DNA of 40,742 nucleotides from Phycisphaerales bacterium UBA3158. GTDB lineage: Bacteria; Planctomycetota; Phycisphaerae; Phycisphaerales; SM1A02. Of this stretch, positions 33,330 through 40,107 are shown piece by piece. The notes beneath the pieces were generated by a model. That model ran no database searches. It was not told where the DNA came from and worked only from the letters and a program-made list of their open reading frames with translations. Made by a program: the position numbers and the translations under genes. The stretch covers positions 1 to 40,742 of the forward strand of contig DEYM01000087.1 in NCBI GenBank assembly GCA_002364555.1, read 5' to 3'. Every line of letters begins with the position of its first letter. Position 1 is the stretch's first letter.

Positions 33330-34645
33330 AGGAACCGGTTCTCTGTGAACGCATACCGACCTGGCCTTGGGCGGATCCAGCCGATCGTCACATCGTTCAC
33401 TACGAGGAATTCATCCGCAAGGGTGGTTACGAGGGTCTGCGACAGGCCATCAGCATGGAACGCGGCGAGATCATCGATATCGTCAAGGATTCGATGCTTC
33501 GAGGTCGTGGTGGTGCCGGTTTCCCCTGCGGAATGAAATGGTCGTTCCTTCCTGCCCCCGATGGCGGCAGACGCTATCTGGCCATCAACTGTGATGAGGC
33601 GGAGCCGGGGACCTTCAAGGACCGTCTGCTCGTCGACTTCGATCCGCACCTGATTCTCGAGGGGATCGCCATCGCCTGCTGGGCGTGTGAACTCGATACG
33701 GCCTTCTTCTTCATCCGAGGTGAATACCACCACCAGGCTGAAGTCATGGAAGCGGCCATCAAGGAAGCCTACGAGGCCAAGATCTTCGGATCCCAGGGAT
33801 TGATGGACGGCACCGTCAAGTTCGCCGTCGACTGCCATGTGCATCGCGGAGCGGGCGCCTACATCTGTGGCGAGGAAACCGGTCTTCTGGAAGCCATCGA
33901 AGGCAAGCGTGGATGGCCTCGTATCAAGCCGCCGTTTCCAGCGGTCAAGGGTCTGTTCGGTCGTCCAACCATCGTCAACAACGTCGAGACGCTTGCAGCC
34001 GTTCCACCCATCCTTCAACGGGGTGTCGACTGGTGGAAGTCCATCGGTGTCGAATCCTCCATTGGTGGTCCACCAAGCTATGGAACCAAGCTGGTAGGCG
34101 TCTCCGGTCATGTTGAACGTCCCGGCGTCTACGAAGTCGGACTCGGTGTGTCGATCCGCGATCTGGTGGAGAGCGACGACTACTGTCAGGGCATCCGTGG
34201 AGGTCGCGCATTCAAGGCGTGCATCCCCGGTGGTGTCAGCATGGGTGTCCTCGGTACGGACCAGTATGGCGCCGAACTGGACTTCGACATCGGCAAGAAA
34301 TACGACCTCATGGGACTGGGTACGGCCTGTCCGGCGATCTTCGATGAGAGTACGGACATGGTGATGGTGGCCAGGAATGTGGCACGCTTCTTCAAGAACG
34401 AATCATGTGGACAGTGCACTCCCTGTCGCGAAGGTGCGCAGTGGTTGTACAAACTGCTGCTCAGGCTCGAGAGAGGCGAGGCCATGCCGGCCGATCTGGA
34501 CATGATTCTGGAAATCGCCGGATCGATGGGAATCATTCCCGGCACGACGATCTGTGGACTGGCCGATGGAAACAACTGGGCTGCAAGAACCGTCGTCAAC
34601 AAGTTCCGAGAGGAATTTGAATCGCGTCTGCTGGTACCTGCTTGA
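33320..34645 (+). CDS. nuoF: NADH-quinone oxidoreductase subunit F
   Basis: This is the 51-kDa subunit that binds NADH and FMN and holds cluster N3, 441 residues. Seen are LRGRGGAGFPCGMKW (FMN/NADH binding), NCDEAEPGTFKDR, GAGAYICGEETGLLEAIEG (nucleotide loop), and GRPTIVNNVET. The 4Fe-4S ligands are Cys363, 366 and 369 (SCGQCTPCREG), with Cys412 in TTICGLAD. AAGGAGG stands 9 nt before the ATG, inside the end of the preceding small gene, so it can initiate independently. It ends the nuo set here; nuoG is not next but lies 11 kb upstream, and nuoH-N are absent. A hairpin follows about 60 bp downstream. Confidence 0.97.
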   Translation: MFLKEPVLCERIPTWPWADPADRHIVHYEEFIRKGGYEGLRQAISMERGEIIDIVKDSMLRGRGGAGFPCGMKWSFLPAPDGGRRYLAINCDEAEPGTFKDRLLVDFDPHLILEGIAIACWACELDTAFFFIRGEYHHQAEVMEAAIKEAYEAKIFGSQGLMDGTVKFAVDCHVHRGAGAYICGEETGLLEAIEGKRGWPRIKPPFPAVKGLFGRPTIVNNVETLAAVPPILQRGVDWWKSIGVESSIGGPPSYGTKLVGVSGHVERPGVYEVGLGVSIRDLVESDDYCQGIRGGRAFKACIPGGVSMGVLGTDQYGAELDFDIGKKYDLMGLGTACPAIFDESTDMVMVARNVARFFKNESCGQCTPCREGAQWLYKLLLRLERGEAMPADLDMILEIAGSMGIIPGTTICGLADGNNWAARTVVNKFREEFESRLLVPA

Positions 34646-34705
34646 ACCCCTTATCGATGCCTGTAGGCCCGATTCACCGTGGCTCCTGACCAATTCTCTG
34701 GATTC

Positions 34706-34721
34706 CGGCTTCCATAAGCCG
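34706..34721 (+). terminator. Candidate terminator after nuoF
   Basis: CGGCTT, loop CCAT, AAGCCG is a perfect 6-bp hairpin 60 bp after the nuoF stop, followed by a pyrimidine-rich GTAATCTCTGTCTTGTC. A weak intrinsic terminator separating nuo from ybeY is plausible. Confidence 0.4.
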
Positions 34722-34776
34722 TAATCTCTGTCTTGTCGGGGCAGTCATTCGAAGGCCCCTGGAGACTCATCAGAAG

Positions 34777-35349
34777 ATGAATACAACCGTAAAGAGCGCC
34801 ACGGATTCCACTGGCAGTGAACCGGATGAACCTGGCTCGTCTACAAGCAGCGATACCCCTCCCGAACCCGGGATGGATCGCTTCATGTGCCATCCATCAG
34901 CCGATCTCGACTTGGAGCGTGGCGATCTGTCAGCCGATGAGGCGGATCGTCTCCACCATGCCGTTGTGAATATTCTTCCACTGCTGGATCGGGAGATCGA
35001 TCGAGTCGGTATCTGCATAGTCCGGGATGACCGGATGTCTCAACTTCACGCCCAATGGAAGCAGACGTCCACGACGACGGATGTCGTCACCTTCGATCTG
35101 AGTGACTCATCGGATTCACCCCTGAGAGTCGACATCGCCATCTGTCTCGATGAAGCCATGAGGCAAGCCGTCGAGCGGAGTCACGAACCCGTCGACGAAC
35201 TCCTTCTCTATGTCGTCCATGGTCTGTTGCATTGCTGTGGATTCGACGATATCGATGAAACGGCATCGACCGCCATGCACATGGAGGAGGACCGTCTTCT
35301 GAGAAGCATCGGCTGGGGTGCCGTCTACGACACCGGAGATGATTCATGA
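34777..35349 (+). CDS. ybeY: YbeY-type rRNA-maturation endoribonuclease
   Basis: YbeY is a zinc-dependent RNase involved in 16S rRNA 3'-end processing and ribosome quality control. The 190-residue protein has the TDVVTFDLSD strand and the metal motif HGLLHCCGFDD near residues 147-157. In most relatives this reads HGxLHLxGYDH; here the third histidine position is Asp, so coordination may use Asp or a shifted residue. The N-terminal 32 residues are Ser/Thr/Pro-rich and probably disordered; an internal Met33 could be the real start. The stop overlaps the CorC/CNNM gene (ATGA), a pairing common for ybeY and hemolysin-C-type genes. This context supports the call. Confidence 0.87.
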   Translation: MNTTVKSATDSTGSEPDEPGSSTSSDTPPEPGMDRFMCHPSADLDLERGDLSADEADRLHHAVVNILPLLDREIDRVGICIVRDDRMSQLHAQWKQTSTTTDVVTFDLSDSSDSPLRVDIAICLDEAMRQAVERSHEPVDELLLYVVHGLLHCCGFDDIDETASTAMHMEEDRLLRSIGWGAVYDTGDDS

Positions 35350-36623
35350 GTGGTTTCCTCGTATGGTTTCTTCCGCTGTTGGCGGCGTTGTTCGCGACCT
35401 GGATGGCCGCCATCGAGCTGTCGCTCCGCAATGGTTCCAGAGGTTCGGTTGAGCGGGCATTGGATGCCAGAGGTCAACGACATCGCTGGGACCACATCGA
35501 AGCACGCCTGCCGGCGGTGATCATCTGCATTGCCCTGCTCAGAGTCGCGGCTTCGATCACGTTCCTGTGTCTTTGGACACTGGACATGTCGGGCATGCCG
35601 GGCGAGAACTTCTCGTCAACGGGCTTCTTCATCGGAGCGGGTACCGGCATCGGAATCATCTGGATCCTCACCAGCGTGCTGGCGGCGGCGATTTCCAAGT
35701 GGTCCGCCCATCCCATCGTCACGCTTGCGATGCCGTTGCTGAAGCTCTGTGCCGATCTGGGCTTCCTGCCGGGTCTGCTGGCTCGTTTCATCGACGAGGT
35801 CATCAAGCGACTCAGTGGTGCCAATCTGGTCAGGAACAACGAACAATCCGAGGCCGAAGTCGAACTGCTTCGAAGCGTCGAGCAATCACAGCGAGATGGC
35901 GGCCTTGGAGAGACGACAGCCGAGATGATCGAGAACGTGGTGGAATTCACCAGTACGGATGTCGGAGAGGTCATGACGCCTCGGACCGATATCGAGGGTA
36001 TCGAGAAGACGGACGACCTTTCGGAGATCAAGGCATTCATCGGTCAGGAAGGTCATTCCAGGATTCCGGTCTACGAAGAGGATCTCGACCACATCGCGGG
36101 CATTCTGTACGTCAAGGATCTGGTTCCGTTTCTGGGCGAGGATCCCGCCACATTCCGACTCCAACCGCTGCTGAGATCGCCCATCGTCGTTCCCGAGACG
36201 AAGGTCGTCGCCGATCTTCTGGCCGACTTCCAGCAGAGCGAAGTCCACATGGCCATCGTCGTCGATGAATATGGAGGAACGGCCGGCCTGGTGACCATCG
36301 AGGATGTCCTCGAGGAGATCGTCGGTGAGATCAAGGACGAGCACGAGGGTGATGTCGAGGAGGAACCGGAACTGCGTTCAACGGCCAATGGCAGCTACGA
36401 GGTCGACGGTCGTTTCCATGTCGATGATCTCAACGAGGCGTTGGAACTGAATCTTCCCGAGGACGAGGAATACGACACCGTCGGAGGTTATCTGATGGCA
36501 TGTCTGGGCCGAGTACCCGATCAGGGCGATTCATGGGATTCGGAGAATGTTCGATTGACCGCCCTGGAGACCACGGCCACGCAGGTCTCGCTCATCGGTA
36601 TCGAGAAGCTCCCTCAGGCGTAG
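35346..36623 (+). CDS. CNNM/CorC (HlyC-type) membrane protein with CBS pair
   Basis: The 425-residue protein has an N-terminal membrane domain of about four helices (residues 1-140) of the CNNM type and a linker. Tandem CBS domains follow, starting at the characteristic VMTPRTDIEGIE (about 210). The second CBS contains VDEYGGTAGLVTIEDVLEEIVGEI. The C-terminal CorC_HlyC domain has GSYEVDGRFHVDDLNEAL and YDTVGGYLMACLGRVPDQGD. Such proteins are implicated in Mg2+ (or Co2+) efflux, with the CBS domains sensing Mg-ATP. The gene overlaps ybeY by four bases and is likely translationally coupled. CorA, 16 kb away, would provide the opposing uptake. The name 'hemolysin' used for this family is historical. 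Confidence 0.92.
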   Translation: MSGFLVWFLPLLAALFATWMAAIELSLRNGSRGSVERALDARGQRHRWDHIEARLPAVIICIALLRVAASITFLCLWTLDMSGMPGENFSSTGFFIGAGTGIGIIWILTSVLAAAISKWSAHPIVTLAMPLLKLCADLGFLPGLLARFIDEVIKRLSGANLVRNNEQSEAEVELLRSVEQSQRDGGLGETTAEMIENVVEFTSTDVGEVMTPRTDIEGIEKTDDLSEIKAFIGQEGHSRIPVYEEDLDHIAGILYVKDLVPFLGEDPATFRLQPLLRSPIVVPETKVVADLLADFQQSEVHMAIVVDEYGGTAGLVTIEDVLEEIVGEIKDEHEGDVEEEPELRSTANGSYEVDGRFHVDDLNEALELNLPEDEEYDTVGGYLMACLGRVPDQGDSWDSENVRLTALETTATQVSLIGIEKLPQA

Positions 36624-36665
36624 TGTTGTGTCGATTCGAGATCGACGGAACCGGTTCTTCGAGAC

Positions 36666-36694
36666 TTGATTATCATTCAGGCACGAATTTTAAT
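36666..36694 (+). promoter_or_regulatory. Promoter of the His/Met/Asp-rich protein gene
   Basis: TTGATT (36666-36671), 17-bp spacer, TTTAAT (36689-36694). This is the best AT-rich sigma70-type promoter in the window. It gives a leader of about 23 nt containing GAGG 9 nt before the ATG at 36724. Confidence 0.6.
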
Positions 36695-36723
36695 TGCTCA
36701 ACTCATTCATGAGGTCAACCGCC

Positions 36724-37950
36724 ATGCATATCGCTCTTCCTGCAACACTCGCCACACTTGTCTGCGCTTCCCTGTTTGCTGCAGCCGGTGATCAGCACCA
36801 GACTCAACAGGAGTCGGATCATGTGGTGATGTTCAACAGTGCCGGTGACGAACTCTCGCCGGAGATGCTGCGTGCCATCGCAAAAATGGCGGACGGACAG
36901 GAAGGTGTCAGTCGCATCTCGCTGGGGAACATGGGTGAGATGGTGATCGGCATGTCCATGCAGGTACATGATGAGCACGATGATGAGCACGATGATGACG
37001 AAGCGGAACACGATGGCGTGATGGAATTCGATCTCGGTGATCTGACCGATGGAAAGATGAAGGGTCACATCGTCATCGACATGAATGACATGATGTCCGG
37101 TCATCAGGATGATCATGGTGAATTCAGCAGTAATGTCGACATCCAGATGATCATGGAGGACGAGCACGGTCTTCGTGAGTTCTCCCGCAGCTACCACAAC
37201 GGCAACGGTGGCCAGCACAACATGCCAGGTGACATGATCATGATGAATGCCGGTCAACTGCCGCCCGGCGTGGTGATGGGCGCCACTGGAGCCATGCCTG
37301 GATTCGCCATGGGCATGCCGGCTCCGGGGATGTCCATGCACCGCAATTCCGATCAGCTCGAGGAGTTGTTCCACAATCAATTCCAGATGATGGAGGAACT
37401 GCAACACCTTCGACATCAGGTGGATTCATTCCATGGTGATGACGAAGGGCATCGGGAAGATGATCATCATGCCCACATGGAGGAGATGATGCGTCATGCC
37501 CACGAGCTCGAGGAGCATCTCGATCGGCATCACGACGAGATGGATGATCGGGAGCGTGAGGACGTCAGGCGCGAGATCGAGCACATCCATCAAGAGATAC
37601 GGCACATGGACGAAGAGGGGCACGACAACGATCATGATGACCCGTTCTTCGGCATGGCCTCCGATTTCGTCCATAAGATCGAAATGGCCGGTCATATGGC
37701 CAATGCGCTCAGCGAGCGGGAGTCCATCGCCGTGTTCTCGGTCTGGATGGCGCGACAGCATCTGGAACCGGAGGCTCGGGTGGAGATGCTCTCCCCGATG
37801 ATGAAGGACGAGAGTCTGTACCTGAGTGTCCGCAATGCCGCGACCTGGGTCGTCATGGATGCATTGGGTGAGATGCACAGGCAGTCCGATGCACAGAACG
37901 CCCTCGCTGAACTGATCAGATCCAACGGAAGCAACCAGTCATCCGATTGA
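36724..37950 (+). CDS. Exported His/Met/Asp-rich coiled-coil protein, possible metal binder
   Basis: The ATG at 36724 is chosen because GAGG lies 9 nt upstream and it opens a clean signal peptide (MHIALPATLATLVCASLFAAA). An ATG 15 bp earlier lacks a ribosome site. The 408-residue product has, by my count, 36 histidines plus many Met, Asp and Glu. Residues 82-98 read VHDEHDDEHDDDEAEHD. Residues 165-206 are Met/Gly/Pro-rich (MPGDMIMMN, MPGFAMGMPAPGMSM). Residues 210-305 form a long charged helical region with HH and HxH pairs. The last 95 residues are helical and Ala-rich, HEAT-like. Such composition suggests binding of copper, zinc or nickel in the periplasm. I know no named family. It has its own strong promoter and converges on ribBA. 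Confidence 0.85.
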   Translation: MHIALPATLATLVCASLFAAAGDQHQTQQESDHVVMFNSAGDELSPEMLRAIAKMADGQEGVSRISLGNMGEMVIGMSMQVHDEHDDEHDDDEAEHDGVMEFDLGDLTDGKMKGHIVIDMNDMMSGHQDDHGEFSSNVDIQMIMEDEHGLREFSRSYHNGNGGQHNMPGDMIMMNAGQLPPGVVMGATGAMPGFAMGMPAPGMSMHRNSDQLEELFHNQFQMMEELQHLRHQVDSFHGDDEGHREDDHHAHMEEMMRHAHELEEHLDRHHDEMDDREREDVRREIEHIHQEIRHMDEEGHDNDHDDPFFGMASDFVHKIEMAGHMANALSERESIAVFSVWMARQHLEPEARVEMLSPMMKDESLYLSVRNAATWVVMDALGEMHRQSDAQNALAELIRSNGSNQSSD

Positions 37951-37975
37951 CGAAATGAAATCAGGAATCGGATGA
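37939..37975. terminator. Long inverted repeat around two convergent stop codons
   Basis: TCATCCGATT (37939-37948) and AATCGGATGA (37966-37975) are perfect 10-bp complements around a 17-nt loop. Each arm lies in the last codons of one gene, and both stop codons lie at the arm edge or in the loop. It is a candidate bidirectional terminator. Confidence 0.55.
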
Positions 37976-39181
37976 ACCGATTTCGACCTGCTCGGTGATT
38001 TCAAGACCGAAACCGTGCAGTGCGGGATAGTCGCGTGCACGACTGACCAATAGTCGAAGCTTGGTGAGACCGAGTTCCCTCAGGAGCTGACTGCCGATTC
38101 CCAGATTCCGCGTATCCATCGGTTGGGCTCGGCCTGCCACGCCATCGCCACGTGTGAGATCGGGGCGATTGGGATCATCGTCATCCGGTCGTTGAATCTT
38201 GTGGATGCGTCCGGTGAGATCGTCACCCATGTGTTCGGGTCTGAGATACACGAGGGCGCCTCGACCTTCCTTCTGGATGGCCTTCATGGAGGCCTGGAGG
38301 AGATCACCACTGGGGTTCTCTCCGGCATGGAAGATGTCGCCCAGCACATCGCGACGATGCACTCGCACCATCACGGGATCGTCGATCTCGATCACATTGC
38401 CTCGTCCATCGAGTTGCCCGACATCACCGAGCGTGAGTGCCAGATGGGGCTGTGCGTCGATGGTGCTGTTGAACACGATCAGGTTGAAGGTTCCCCAGGG
38501 GGTATTGACTGGAGTTCCTGACTCGGGTGTCGATCGAGTGATGAGTGTCTCGTGGACCAGTCTCTGTTCGATGACCTGCTCGACACTGCACATCTTGAGC
38601 CCATGCTCCTTGCAGATCTCCTCGAGATCGGGCATTCGAGCCATTTCACCATCGGGTTTGACGATCTCGATGATGGCGGCCGCGGGTCGAAGTCCGGCCA
38701 TTCGACACAGGTCGACCGATCCCTCGGTCTGTCCGGTGCGAGCCAGTACGCCGCCTTCTCTTGCATGGAGGGGGTTCAGGTGACCTGGCTTGACGAAATC
38801 GTCTGGTGTGCTGTCCGCGCTGGCGAGCAACTGGATGGTGGTTGCCCGATCGTTGGCTGAGATACCGGTGCTCACACCATGTTTGGGACTGCCATCGACA
38901 CTGATCGTCAACGGTGTTCCTCGAACGGAGGTATTCGTCGAGACCTGTGGATGAAGTTCAAGTCGTTCACAATCGGTGTTGTCCATGGCGACGCACAGAT
39001 AGCCACCACCGATTCGGGTCATGAAGTTGACCGTCTCGATGTCAACGAATTCGGCGGCGCAGACGAAGTCCCCTTCGTTCTCGCGACGTTCATCATCGAC
39101 CAGGACGATCATTCGACCGGCCTTGAGGTCCTCCAGGATTTCCGGGATCGGGCTGAGCACAGTCCCACATTCTAGCGTCAT
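37961..39181 (-). CDS. ribBA: RibBA-type fusion: DHBP synthase with degenerate GTP cyclohydrolase II domain
   Basis: The 406-residue protein joins a RibB domain (3,4-dihydroxy-2-butanone 4-phosphate synthase, about 10-205) to a GTP cyclohydrolase II-like domain (215-400); both feed riboflavin synthesis. RibB motifs include DDERRENEGDF and STGISANDRATTI. The usual GHTEA is GQTEG, replacing a metal-binding His by Gln. In the RibA half the zinc-site HSEC...CDCG becomes VHRRDVLGDIF then GENPSGDLL, with no cysteines, and the TNNPxK end is missing, although DTRNLGIGSQLL remains. GTP cyclohydrolase II activity is therefore unlikely. The ATG follows the Bax-inhibitor-like gene's stop by 5 nt (coupling). 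A GTG at 39160, 8 nt after a TAGAAT box, is an alternative leaderless start. Confidence 0.92.
   Translation of the reverse strand: MTLECGTVLSPIPEILEDLKAGRMIVLVDDERRENEGDFVCAAEFVDIETVNFMTRIGGGYLCVAMDNTDCERLELHPQVSTNTSVRGTPLTISVDGSPKHGVSTGISANDRATTIQLLASADSTPDDFVKPGHLNPLHAREGGVLARTGQTEGSVDLCRMAGLRPAAAIIEIVKPDGEMARMPDLEEICKEHGLKMCSVEQVIEQRLVHETLITRSTPESGTPVNTPWGTFNLIVFNSTIDAQPHLALTLGDVGQLDGRGNVIEIDDPVMVRVHRRDVLGDIFHAGENPSGDLLQASMKAIQKEGRGALVYLRPEHMGDDLTGRIHKIQRPDDDDPNRPDLTRGDGVAGRAQPMDTRNLGIGSQLLRELGLTKLRLLVSRARDYPALHGFGLEITEQVEIGSSDS
39169..39174 (-). promoter_or_regulatory. -10-like box within the 5' end of ribBA
   Basis: TAGAAT on the minus strand, 8 nt before an in-frame GTG at 39160. From there the protein would begin MLSPIPEILEDLKAG, the normal RibB N-terminus. 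This suggests a second, leaderless start for ribBA beside read-through from the upstream gene. Confidence 0.3.
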
Positions 39182-39186
39182 GGGAT

Positions 39187-40011
39187 CTATTCGCGTCCGC
39201 CGGCCAGAATGGCCACTCGGGCACTGAGCTGAACGGCCTCATAGTAGATCCAGGCAAGTGTCACCAGAAGACAGAAGCCCAGGAACCATTCGATTCGCTT
39301 GGGCGATCCCGCCTTGACATGGTCCTCGATCATCTTGAAGTCGATGATGAGCATCAAGGAGGCGACCAGCAGGACGAACACGTTGATGGCCAGTCCTATC
39401 CACATTCCAGGGCCTTCCGTGGGGGTCGTGAAGACGGAGATGAACGGTACGTAGACACCGAAGATCCAAAGGACGAACGATGCGGCGTAGGCGATGAAGA
39501 TACCCAGAACCATTGTGAAGACGACCCGTTGGAACATGGGAGTCGCCTGGAGTATTCGGAAGTAGTAGAGCGTCAGCATCGAGAGGAGGATCGCCATCGT
39601 TATCACGAACGCCTGGAGTGCAACTCCTCCCGCGACGGCGTAGCCACTGCTGGCGAGCCATCGATCGATGAGCATGGTGATCACACCGAGGAAGCTGCCC
39701 TGGATCACCGCGTAGATGGGAGCAAGCACGACTGCTCGCATTGGATTTCGAACAGCGGAAAAATACAGTATCAAGGTCACAACAGCGGTTCCAAGTGACC
39801 ATCCAATGAGCATTCCCTGGCTCAAGGCGATTCGCTGGGCAATCGATACACCAACGACACCACCGATGAGGGCCATGGCCGTGAGGAGAGCCGTCTTGTT
39901 CACCACCCCGTTGATCGAGGCGGTTTCCACTCCCGATATGGGGGCGAAGACTTCCTTGTGCTTGAGGGCGGGATTGCTGGATTCGTTCAGATTGAAGCCT
40001 CTGATGGCCAT
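39187..40011 (-). CDS. Bax inhibitor-1/YccA-family membrane protein
   Basis: The start is the ATG at 40011, with AGGAG 8 nt upstream. The open frame runs 690 bp further but that part is antisense to the next gene. The 274-residue protein has a soluble start (NLNESSNPALKHKEVF) and seven hydrophobic helices. It matches the bacterial Bax1-I branch of about 250-280 residues, including MWIGLAINVFVLLVASLMLIIDF and the final LGFCLLVTLAWIYYEAVQL. Acidic residues in the late helices (IDFKMIEDH) correspond to the pH/Ca2+-sensing pair described in BI-1 homologues. The proposed role is a pH-sensitive ion leak or a stress-related function. ribBA follows after 5 nt, so they form an operon. It diverges from a NIF3-family gene. 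Confidence 0.9.
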   Translation of the reverse strand: MAIRGFNLNESSNPALKHKEVFAPISGVETASINGVVNKTALLTAMALIGGVVGVSIAQRIALSQGMLIGWSLGTAVVTLILYFSAVRNPMRAVVLAPIYAVIQGSFLGVITMLIDRWLASSGYAVAGGVALQAFVITMAILLSMLTLYYFRILQATPMFQRVVFTMVLGIFIAYAASFVLWIFGVYVPFISVFTTPTEGPGMWIGLAINVFVLLVASLMLIIDFKMIEDHVKAGSPKRIEWFLGFCLLVTLAWIYYEAVQLSARVAILAGGRE

Positions 40012-40107
40012 GGCGTGTTCTCCTGGTTGGAATATCTCCATTCTAGCACCGGTGAACTCGCATTTCTTAGCATCGCACAGGCTCTTTCGGCGCGGTAGCC
40101 TCCTTAT

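Noticed and set aside
36715..37416. 233-residue leftward His/Ile-rich frame
   Set aside because: Mirror of the His/Asp/Met-rich gene. CAT/ATG repeats read as His or Met on both strands.
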